DNA of 19,089 nucleotides from Scatomonas sp963649395 (GTDB lineage Bacteria > Bacillota > Clostridia > Lachnospirales > Lachnospiraceae): contig CAVJHW010000040.1 of assembly GCA_963649395.1 (NCBI GenBank), positions 1-19,089 on the forward strand, written 5' to 3'. This document shows positions 13,917-19,089 of this stretch, in pieces. The notes under the pieces were generated by a model. The model saw only the letters and a list, made by a program, of their open reading frames with translations. It was not told where the DNA came from and ran no database searches. How positions within the stretch are numbered: the first letter of the stretch is position 1; each line of letters starts with the position of its first letter. A program made the translations under genes and the position numbers.

Positions 13917-14486
13917 CTATCTTCCCCTTCGCATCATTATGATCTCCGCAACCCTTTTCATAGAAATATTCTTGCTTTTGCTGATCATTCGGATATGATC
14001 AAAGGCTTCCTGCTCTGAAAATCCTCTGCTGCTCATGAGTAAGCCCTTGGCCTGCTCCACCACAGTTCTGCTTTCCAGACGCTTACTCACATTCCTATAC
14101 TCCTGCTCCAAGCGCTTCATTTTGAGATTGCGATCGATCATAATCTCCAGTCCGGGAATCAAGGTCCGCTCGTCCACCGGCTTCACAAAATATCCACTGA
14201 TATTGGCCTTTTTGGCCGATTCCACAAACTGCTTATCCCCATAAGCGGTCAGCAGAACCACGGTGCTGCTCAAATTCTCTTCCGTGATAATTCTCGCAGC
14301 GGTGATGCCATCCAAGAGGGGCATCTTCACATCCAGGATGACCAGATCCGGATTCTTCTTCTTACAATATTCCACCGCATCAAATCCATCCGATGCCTCG
14401 GCTACTACGTCGTAGCCATGCTTCTCCAGAATCTCCCTCAAATCCATCCGGATAATCGGTTCATCATCTGCAATAAGTACTCGCAT
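13917..14486 (-). CDS. eutV: EutV response regulator with ANTAR RNA-binding domain
   Basis: RNA-binding antiterminator. 189 residues. The receiver domain covers 1-120, with acidic D7 and D8, the phosphoacceptor D52 in VILDVKMP, T80 and K102. The ANTAR domain covers about 128-189 (SKRLESRTVVEQAKGLLMSS, then AFDHIRMISKSKNISMKRVAE). ANTAR regulators of this family bind paired hairpins with AnnGnn hexaloops and prevent terminator formation when phosphorylated. The target in this window is probably the terminator in the eutG leader (16650-16699). The ATG follows AGAAGGAGAG. Because eutV lies inside the operon it controls, regulation would be autogenous. Confidence 0.96.
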   Translation of the reverse strand: MRVLIADDEPIIRMDLREILEKHGYDVVAEASDGFDAVEYCKKKNPDLVILDVKMPLLDGITAARIITEENLSSTVVLLTAYGDKQFVESAKKANISGYFVKPVDERTLIPGLEIMIDRNLKMKRLEQEYRNVSKRLESRTVVEQAKGLLMSSRGFSEQEAFDHIRMISKSKNISMKRVAEIIMMRRGR

Positions 14487-14540
14487 ATCCCATACTCTCC
14501 TTCTTTGTCAGCCGACCCTGACTCCATCGTCAGCCTATGG
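14487..14540 (-). other. eutP-eutV spacer with GGCTGAC triplicate and a hexaloop stem
   Basis: Three copies of GGCTGAC occur across the end of eutP and the spacer. CTGAC-GATGGA-GTCAG forms a perfect 5-bp stem with a six-base loop whose fourth base is G but whose first base is G rather than A. No T-tract. The eutV ribosome binding site follows. Confidence 0.45.
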
Positions 14541-14990
14541 TCAGCCCAATCTCAAGTATTCCAGGAAATTGTCAAATCCCGTCCCTTCATAGCTGCTGGT
14601 GACAAATACCTGCTCGGCACCAGCTGTCTTCAAATATTTCACCGCCTTCTCCGTCTGCCGGTCATCTCCCAGATCCGCCTTGGTCACAACCCCGATACAA
14701 GGCTTGGCAAAGCTGCTGGAATATCCCGGCGGAAACATATTCATGGCCGCATTCACCGGCTGAACCAAAATAATCAGATCCGCGTCAACTGCCGTAACAA
14801 TCAAAGCCCCCCGCATGGAGGTTCGTTCCAGATACTCTCCCGGTGTATCGATCATGGTTCCATTCACAACCTCAATTGCCTGCGTTTTGTTGTAGATCAG
14901 ATCCTCCTGGTTCATATATTGGCAAAGGGTTGTCTTCCCTCCCCGGGAGGGTCCGATTAGAATGACTCGCTTTCTCTTTCCTTCTTCCAC
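14541..14990 (-). CDS. eutP: EutP, small GTPase-like P-loop protein
   Basis: P-loop NTPase of the EutP/PduV family, 149 residues. Walker A is GPSRGGKTT at 13-21, the G3-like DTPG is at 48-51, G4 is TKAD at 103-106, and TSSYEGTG near the C-terminus is the G5-like segment. Its role in Eut metabolism is not settled; a GTPase role in microcompartment placement and an acetate-kinase-like activity have both been proposed for the family. The start is GTG at 14990 with AGGAGG seven bases upstream. It starts 14 nt after eutS and lies 54 nt before eutV. Confidence 0.93.
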   Translation of the reverse strand: MEEGKRKRVILIGPSRGGKTTLCQYMNQEDLIYNKTQAIEVVNGTMIDTPGEYLERTSMRGALIVTAVDADLIILVQPVNAAMNMFPPGYSSSFAKPCIGVVTKADLGDDRQTEKAVKYLKTAGAEQVFVTSSYEGTGFDNFLEYLRLG

Positions 14991-15004
14991 CCGTCAACCT
15001 CCTG

Positions 15005-15352
15005 TCAGGATCTGGTGACAGGCGCAGGAGCGAATCCCATGGAATCGCAAAGCACATTCATTACATCACGAAGTGCCTCCTCCACCGCTGAGACATCCCC
15101 CGTTATAATCAGGGAACCATTGAACCTGTCCACAAATCCGATGGTAATATCCGCCGCCTTGCTGGCTACATCGGCAGCAATAATGGCGCCCTCGCTGGGG
15201 GTAATGGTGAAAATACCAATGGCACCCTTAGCCTCTATCAGTCCCATCTTTCCATACAGGGCTTCCACCGGATGGGGGATAACATGAGCCAATGTGACCT
15301 GTTTGCCAGGCACAAATTCCTGGATAATGCGTTCCTTCTTGTCCTCGTACAT
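15005..15352 (-). CDS. eutS: EutS shell protein (bent BMC hexamer)
   Basis: BMC-domain shell protein of the circularly permuted EutS/PduU type, 115 residues, close to the 111 of E. coli. The sequence RIIQEFVPGKQVTLAHVIPHP near the N-terminus, GAIGIFTITPSEGAIIAADVA in the centre and DRFNGSLIITGDVSAVE near the C-terminus are diagnostic. EutS hexamers are bent and thought to form edges. The ATG follows GGGAGGGGGAAGAGACT. Only 18 nt separate it from eutG, and the eutP ribosome binding site is just downstream. Confidence 0.96.
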   Translation of the reverse strand: MYEDKKERIIQEFVPGKQVTLAHVIPHPVEALYGKMGLIEAKGAIGIFTITPSEGAIIAADVASKAADITIGFVDRFNGSLIITGDVSAVEEALRDVMNVLCDSMGFAPAPVTRS

Positions 15353-15370
15353 AGTCTCTTCCCCCTCCCG

Positions 15371-16507
15371 TCAGATGAGCTTTCCGCTATAAGCCCGGCG
15401 GAAGATCTCCTTGATGTCTGCGGCATCGCAAGCCCTGGGATTGGTTTTGGTGCAGGCATCCGCAAGAGCAGCCTCCGCCATCTCCTCCAAAGCCTCCTCA
15501 AAGAGTCCCTGACCGATTCCGGCTGCCTGGATGGTATCCGGAATATGAAGCTGCCGGACATATTGCTTGACCGTCCTCACCAGGCTGAAGGTACTTTGGC
15601 GGATACTGGGGCCTTCCAGCCGAAGTAATCTGGCAATTTTCGCATATCTGACGGCCACCGGCGTCAGCTTGTCATGGCATCCGGCGTTGAAGGCCATCAC
15701 ATAGGGAAGCAAAACCCCATTTGCCCTTCCATGCGGAATATGAAAATGAGCCCCCATAGTATGGGCCATGCTGTGAACCAGGCCCAGACCGGCATTGCTG
15801 AAGGCGATCCCCGCCAGACAGGAGGCATGATGCATCCTTTGTCTGGCTTGCAGATCCTCCGGGTTCTTATAAACCCTTAAGAGGTTGCTCCGAACCAGCT
15901 TCAGGGCCTTTTCCGCCACAGCATCCGTAAAATCATCCGCACCCTTGGAGACAAAGGCCTCGATGGCATGGGTCAGCACGTCGATTCCCGTATCTGCCGT
16001 CACAGACCTGGGAAGGTTCTTTACCAGCTCCGCATCCAGAATAGTGGCATCCGGAAGGACCTCATCAGAAATCAAGGGGTATTTTGCCGCCTTTTGGGGA
16101 TCGCTGATGACGGTAAAACGGCTGACCTCAGACCCGGTTCCGCTGGTAGTAGGAATGGCTACAAAGGTAATCTTTTCAGCCATCCCACTCTTGACCGCAA
16201 GCCAACGCACTGCCTTGGCCGCATCAATGGGGGAACCCCCTCCCAGGGCAAACAAAATCTGGGGCTTGAAGTCCAGCAGACGTTCCATCCCCTTGGCCAC
16301 TGTTGCAATGTCCGGATCCGGCAGAACCTCCGAAAAAATCTCATAGCTGATGCCATGTTCCTCCATGGGTTCCGTCAGGTATGACACCATCCCGCTTTCA
16401 TTAATAAATCGATCAGTTATAATAAAGGCGCGCTTTAAGCCGGATAAGACCTGATCCAATCCACTCTTTCCCATATAAATACGGGGCTTAAGTATGAATT
16501 CTTCCAA
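15371..16507 (-). CDS. eutG: EutG iron-containing alcohol dehydrogenase
   Basis: Type III alcohol dehydrogenase that reduces acetaldehyde to ethanol and regenerates NAD+ within the compartment. 378 residues. The nucleotide-binding motif is GGGSPIDAAK at 89-98, with IPTTSGTGSEVS at 118-129. The metal ligands expected from FucO-type enzymes are visible as D176 and H180 in DTGIDVLTHAIEA, then H245 and H259 in HSMAHTMGAHFHIPHGRANG. The start is TTG at 16507, with AGGAGG eight bases upstream; no alternative ATG fits. It is the first gene after the operon promoter and leader. Unlike most enteric loci, it heads the operon here. Confidence 0.93.
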   Translation of the reverse strand: MEEFILKPRIYMGKSGLDQVLSGLKRAFIITDRFINESGMVSYLTEPMEEHGISYEIFSEVLPDPDIATVAKGMERLLDFKPQILFALGGGSPIDAAKAVRWLAVKSGMAEKITFVAIPTTSGTGSEVSRFTVISDPQKAAKYPLISDEVLPDATILDAELVKNLPRSVTADTGIDVLTHAIEAFVSKGADDFTDAVAEKALKLVRSNLLRVYKNPEDLQARQRMHHASCLAGIAFSNAGLGLVHSMAHTMGAHFHIPHGRANGVLLPYVMAFNAGCHDKLTPVAVRYAKIARLLRLEGPSIRQSTFSLVRTVKQYVRQLHIPDTIQAAGIGQGLFEEALEEMAEAALADACTKTNPRACDAADIKEIFRRAYSGKLI

Positions 16508-16761
16508 GAGATCTTCCTCCTTCCTCCCCCTCCCGGGGGACCATGCCGGAAAGCCTTCCTCTACAGCTAAGCAGACATACTCTTACAGGGATGGATCTTG
16601 TATCCCAGGCATGCCCCGCCCTTGGGCCTTCGGCTCGGTAAGCATAAACAAAAAAAGTCCCGGCTACCCTGTGCTACTGTACACAGAGCAAGCCCGGACA
16701 TAACAACGTCTCAGGTATCATCCATATGTCTACTAGCGTCGTAGGCAGATGTTCAATTTAT
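16508..16761 (-). promoter_or_regulatory. Long untranslated leader of the eut operon
   Basis: About 250 nt between the predicted transcription start and eutG. In order it contains an unassigned stretch, an intrinsic terminator (16650-16699), small GC stems (GCCC-AA-GGGC, GGAT-ACAAG-ATCC), and a 6-bp hairpin TCCCCC-GGGA-GGGGGA (16525-16540) directly before the ribosome binding site. I find no B12-box sequence, so no evidence for a cobalamin riboswitch here. A leader of this length with a terminator fits control by antitermination. Confidence 0.7.
16650..16699 (-). terminator. Leader terminator of the eut operon with ANTAR-like hexaloop
   Basis: Minus strand: GTCCGGGCT pairs with AGCCGGGAC (one mismatch), followed directly by seven Ts. 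The top of the stem is CTGTGT-ACAGTA-GCACAG, a hexaloop with A at position 1 and G at position 4, the pattern bound by ANTAR proteins of the EutV family. Known EutV targets have two such hairpins, the second overlapping the terminator. I could not find a first hairpin with a matching loop upstream. Confidence 0.75.
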
Positions 16762-16767
16762 GAAGCC

Positions 16768-16796
16768 ATTGTACCATACAAAATTACCAATGTCAA
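16768..16796 (-). promoter_or_regulatory. Sigma-A promoter of the eut operon
   Basis: Minus strand: -35 TTGACA (16791-16796), a 17-base spacer, and -10 TACAAT (16768-16773) preceded by TGG, an extended -10. This is a near-perfect housekeeping promoter. Control would therefore act after initiation, at the leader terminator downstream. Confidence 0.88.
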
Positions 16797-16849
16797 CCTG
16801 TTAATCCTGGTTTTGAGCAGTATTTTTGACAAGCATGAGCAGGATGGGA

Positions 16850-16866
16850 TTGTGCACTTTTCACAA
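16850..16866. promoter_or_regulatory. Inverted repeat TTGTG-N7-CACAA upstream of the eut promoter
   Basis: Perfect 5-bp inverted repeat about 54 bp upstream of the -35 element and 8 bp after the neighbouring gene. It resembles a Rex (NADH-sensing) operator but has 7 rather than 8 central bases, so the identification is weak. It may equally be a small stem at the 3' end of the upstream gene. Confidence 0.25.
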
Positions 16867-16873
16867 TTTTCCC

Positions 16874-17641
16874 TTATTTGGCCTGACGTAGAATGTTGGA
16901 AAGATAAGCTCCAGACCTGCATATATCCTCCAGGGAGTTGCATTCTATGGTCCAGGTCATCTCCGGATTCGCCTGATGCAGGGCAGGCAGAACTTGATCC
17001 AGGGGGATATTGCCCCTGCCCAGTCCCCAATGAGCATCCCTGCTCCCATCGTTGTCATGGATATGGACATGACGAATATGACCGGCCAGGGCTTCCACCC
17101 ACTCCATCACGGAAGCTTGGGAAAAACAATGGGCATGACCAATGTCCAGGCAAAGGCCAAAATCCGGATGAGAGACCCCCTCCGCCACTTCCAGAATTCC
17201 CGTATATTCCGGATCAAAGACATTTTCCATGCATATGGCGATGCCGGACTTGTCCTCCAGGAATTCATTCCAAAAGTCCACCATACGAGCTCCCCAGCCC
17301 TGGAGAAAGATGGTGGCAGGAACCCGGCAGGTATGATAAACGATCTTCTCCGCCCCCAGCCTCTGAGCAGCCTCATAGGCCTGCTGAAAGCGATCTATGG
17401 TGGCCTGGCGGATGCGGCTGTCGAAGCTCATGGGATTCAGATCCAGAAAAGGCCCATGAATGGACAGGGGGGGATTCCCATACCAAGCCAATTCCTCCTT
17501 GGCCTCCTCCAGCTGATGGTCCAAATCATCCAGGTTCATGCCAATGCCAAAACGCAGGGTCTCAATCCCCATATCCAGGTCCTGCAAAGCCCTCTTCATC
17601 TCCTCTCGGGGGATCAGATCCGATATAAAACATCCTTCCAT
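16874..17641 (-). CDS. Sugar phosphate isomerase/epimerase-like TIM-barrel protein
   Basis: 255 residues of the xylose-isomerase-like/AP-endonuclease-2 TIM-barrel superfamily. Substrate is not identifiable. Likely metal ligands are the Glu in CMENVFD, the Asp and His in LCLDIGHAHCF, the His/Asp cluster in VHIHDNDGSRDAH, and the Glu in TIECNS. SIHGPFLDLNPMS near the N-terminus matches the barrel strand of this family. The ATG at 17641 is preferred over an upstream frame start at 17692 because GAGAGGGAGAG lies before it and the upstream residues are not family-like; the upstream start would also lie within the predicted promoter. Own promoter at 17684-17712. No strong terminator before the eut promoter, so readthrough into eut is possible. 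Confidence 0.82.
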   Translation of the reverse strand: MEGCFISDLIPREEMKRALQDLDMGIETLRFGIGMNLDDLDHQLEEAKEELAWYGNPPLSIHGPFLDLNPMSFDSRIRQATIDRFQQAYEAAQRLGAEKIVYHTCRVPATIFLQGWGARMVDFWNEFLEDKSGIAICMENVFDPEYTGILEVAEGVSHPDFGLCLDIGHAHCFSQASVMEWVEALAGHIRHVHIHDNDGSRDAHWGLGRGNIPLDQVLPALHQANPEMTWTIECNSLEDICRSGAYLSNILRQAK

Positions 17642-17683
17642 AATTCTTTCTCTCCCTCTCTCTTTCCGGTCAACTACCCACCC

Positions 17684-17712
17684 AGTATACAATACCTGTC
17701 AGGGAAAGTAAA
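17684..17712 (-). promoter_or_regulatory. Candidate sigma-A promoter of the TIM-barrel gene
   Basis: Minus strand: -35 TTTACT (17707-17712), 17-base spacer, -10 TATACT (17684-17689). The start codon lies about 43 bases downstream of the -10. A 4/6 and 5/6 match to consensus. Confidence 0.6.
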
Positions 17713-17719
17713 CCTCTAT

Positions 17720-17736
17720 GCCGGGTGCTGCCCGGC
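17720..17736. other. GC hairpin beside the 30-bp repeat array
   Basis: GCCGGG-TGCTG-CCCGGC, a perfect 6-bp stem with a five-base loop, located between the TIM-barrel promoter and the tandem array. No T-tract on either side. Confidence 0.5.
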
Positions 17737-17744
17737 CCCACCAT

Positions 17745-17874
17745 GCAGGAAGGCCAGCTGTTCTGCGCCGTCCCGCTGGAAGGCCAGTTGTTCCGCACCG
17801 TCCCGCTGGAAGGCCTGCTGTTTCGCACCGCCACGCAGGAAGACCAGCTGTTTTGCACCCCTCCGCATGAAAAG
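17745..17874. repeat. 30-bp tandem repeat array between divergent genes
   Basis: Units begin at 17745, 17775, 17805 and 17835 with GCAGGA or GCTGGA, and a partial fifth at 17865. Each reads roughly GCNGGAAGGCCAGCTGTT, then CYGCRCCGTCCC. The period is exactly 30 bp. It lies between the two outward-facing promoters of the TIM-barrel gene and the EamA permease gene. All frames stay open because the period is a multiple of three, but no frame has a ribosome binding site. Confidence 0.92.
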
Positions 17875-17881
17875 TCACATC

Positions 17882-17910
17882 TTGCAAACTTGGCAAAAGA
17901 ATGCTATGAT
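17882..17910 (+). promoter_or_regulatory. Candidate promoter of the EamA permease gene
   Basis: -35 TTGCAA (17882-17887), 17-base spacer, -10 TATGAT (17905-17910) with TGC immediately before it, an extended -10. The ATG follows about 60 bases later. Confidence 0.65.
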
Positions 17911-17971
17911 TCTCTCTGTCCGCAGCAGCGGATTTATTTCTTAATTCATGCTTTAAAGGAGTTCACGCGCC

Positions 17972-18909
17972 ATGAAACACAGAACCATCATCAATTCCTT
18001 CCTTTTACTGCTGACAGCTACCATCTGGGGCGTTGCCTTTGTGGCACAAAGCGTAGGTATGGACTATGTAGGTCCCTTTGCCTTCAATGGGGTTCGAAGT
18101 ATCCTGGGGGGACTTGTCCTGCTTCCCGTGATTTTCCTCATGTCCCGGGGCAAACAGGCAAAAAATGACTCTAAAACCCTGTTCCTGGGAGGAGTTCTCT
18201 GCGGCATCTGCCNNNNNNNNNNNNNNNNNNNNNNNNNNNNNNNNNNNNNNNNNNNNNNNNNNNNGCTTCCAGCTTTCAGCAATTTGGAATTATGTATACA
18301 TCGGTAGGGAAGGCAGGCTTTATCACCGCTTTCTATATTGTCCTGGTTCCGGTCATCGGGATTTTTCTCCATAAGAAAACCACACCCTTTGTCTGGATCT
18401 CCGTTGTATTGGCCCTGTGGGGGCTCTACCTGCTCTGCATGAATGAAAGCTTTACCATCGCCCGGGGAGATATCTATCTTTTCGTCAGCGCCTTCCTCTT
18501 CTCCGTCCATATTTTGGTCATCGACCACTTTTCCCCCCAGGTAGAGGGGGTTAAAATGGCCTGCATTCAGTTCTTTGTCTGCGGTCTGCTTTCCCTGCTT
18601 TGCATGGCCTTCTTCGAGCAGGGAACCTCCCTGGCAGCCATCCGGGAGGCCTGGCTTCCCATTGCTTATGCGGGAGTCATGTCCTGTGGGGTGGCCTATA
18701 CCCTGCAGATCGTGGGGCAAAAGGGACTCAATCCCACCGTGGCATCCCTGCTCATGTCCATGGAATCCTGTATCTCCGTCCTGGCTGGCTGGCTCCTTCT
18801 GGGACAGGCTCTCAGCCATCGGGAGATCATGGGCTGCGTCCTCATGTTCGCTGCCATCATTCTGGCTCAGGTTCCGGTGAAACTGCCCAGACCACACAGG
18901 GATCATTGA
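17972..18909 (+). CDS. EamA/DMT-family permease, interrupted by an assembly gap
   Basis: Ten-helix drug/metabolite transporter family member with two EamA repeats; substrate unknown. The N-terminal part (MKHRTIINSFLLLLTATIWG, VGPFAFNGVRSILGG) and the C-terminal part (QQFGIMYTSVGKAGFITAFYIVLVP, PTVASLLMSMESCISVLAGWLLLGQ) are in different frames across the N run at 18213-18264. Because this family normally continues LCGIC directly into a few residues and then ASSFQQFG, I take this as one intact gene with a mis-sized gap, not a real frameshift. AAAGGAG precedes the ATG by ten bases. It is transcribed away from the eut operon, so no link with ethanolamine is shown. Confidence 0.85.
18213..18264. 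other. Assembly gap (52 N) inside the EamA gene
   Basis: The flanking coding frames differ by one base, so the true missing length should be 2 modulo 3 (for example 8 or 53) if the gene is intact. Confidence 0.97.
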
Positions 18910-18980
18910 GCGCAACGAAGGTTCTATAATGTTGTCCTCAATCGGGGCAGTCGACATTTCCCAGAAACGAGGGACCAAAG

Positions 18981-19022
18981 AAATCGGCATAGCCGGATCA
19001 CTCCAGACTATGCCGATTTTTT
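18981..19022 (+). terminator. Intrinsic terminator after the EamA gene
   Basis: AAATCGGCATAG (18981-18992) and CTATGCCGATTT (19008-19019) form a perfect 12-bp stem with a 15-base loop, followed by T residues to 19022. The left arm is preceded by A residues only on one side, so it mainly serves the plus strand, though the A-rich left flank gives partial bidirectional potential. Confidence 0.9.
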
Positions 19023-19059
19023 CATAAGACAAACTTGGTTACAGTGTCAAAAGCCTGAG

Positions 19060-19086
19060 CCCACGACATGCTCGCATGTCGGTGGG
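19060..19086. other. Strong GC hairpin at the right window edge
   Basis: CCCAC-GACATG, loop CTCG, CATGTC, one bulged G, GTGGG. The core ATGCTCGCA also occurs near 10948-10956, so it may belong to the same dispersed hairpin-repeat family. Confidence 0.6.
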
Positions 19087-19089
19087 GGA

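Noticed and set aside
16508..16761. Cobalamin riboswitch in the eut leader
   Set aside because: No B12-box sequence or matching architecture could be found; the leader structure is better explained by an intrinsic terminator under ANTAR control.
17745..17874. CRISPR array
   Set aside because: The 30-bp units are contiguous without unique spacers, and no cas genes are present.
17725..18168. Plus-strand open frame starting in the 30-bp array
   Set aside because: Open only because the repeat period is a multiple of three; it lacks a ribosome binding site and overlaps the real permease gene in another frame.
17972..18909. Frameshifted pseudogene
   Set aside because: The frame change coincides exactly with the N run, so it is explained by the arbitrary gap length.
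18064..19032. 322-residue minus-strand open frame opposite the EamA gene
   Set aside because: Antisense shadow that runs through the N run and the terminator; the plus-strand permease has clear family sequence and signals.

Overview
The window is almost entirely one ethanolamine-utilization (eut) bacterial microcompartment locus. It lies on the minus strand and reads from right to left. The gene content is eutG, S, P, V, W, A, B, C, L, a BMC shell protein of EutK type, eutE, two eutM copies, eutT, a PduL-type phosphotransacylase (eutD role), eutJ, a eut-associated conserved protein, eutN and eutH. A two-component EutV(ANTAR)/EutW pair inside the operon, a PduL-type enzyme and strong AGGAGG ribosome binding sites all point to a Gram-positive anaerobe of the Clostridia, probably a gut Lachnospiraceae-like species. 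That placement is inference; no rRNA or marker gene is present. Two runs of N (10910-10919 and 18213-18264) show this is a draft scaffold.

Layout from right to left. At 17972-18909 (+) is an EamA/DMT-family permease interrupted by an N run, followed by a strong intrinsic terminator. At 16874-17641 (-) is a xylose-isomerase-like TIM-barrel protein. A 30-bp tandem repeat array separates these two divergent genes. A near-consensus sigma-A promoter (16768-16796) then starts the eut operon. Its leader of about 250 nt carries an intrinsic terminator whose apical loop fits the AnnGnn hexaloop recognised by ANTAR proteins such as EutV. The genes follow with short gaps or overlaps down to eutH, which runs off the left edge, so eutQ or other distal genes cannot be judged.

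How it works together. EutH imports ethanolamine. EutBC (AdoCbl-dependent) splits it to acetaldehyde and ammonia inside a shell built from EutS, EutL, EutM, the EutK-like protein and EutN. EutE makes acetyl-CoA, EutG recycles NADH by making ethanol, and PduL makes acetyl phosphate. EutT and EutA supply and reactivate the cofactor. EutJ and EutP are accessory proteins. EutW senses the substrate and EutV antiterminates.

The core system is well known, and I see no wholly new system. The unusual parts are: several independent tandem-repeat expansions (two in protein linkers, two intergenic); a cysteine-pair repeat in the eut-associated protein; a BMC protein ending in a SAP/Rho-N-like domain; a small module shared by EutT and the eut-associated protein; a C-terminal encapsulation-like helix on EutE; and a hairpin abutting the assembly gap upstream of eutB that looks like a second regulated terminator.
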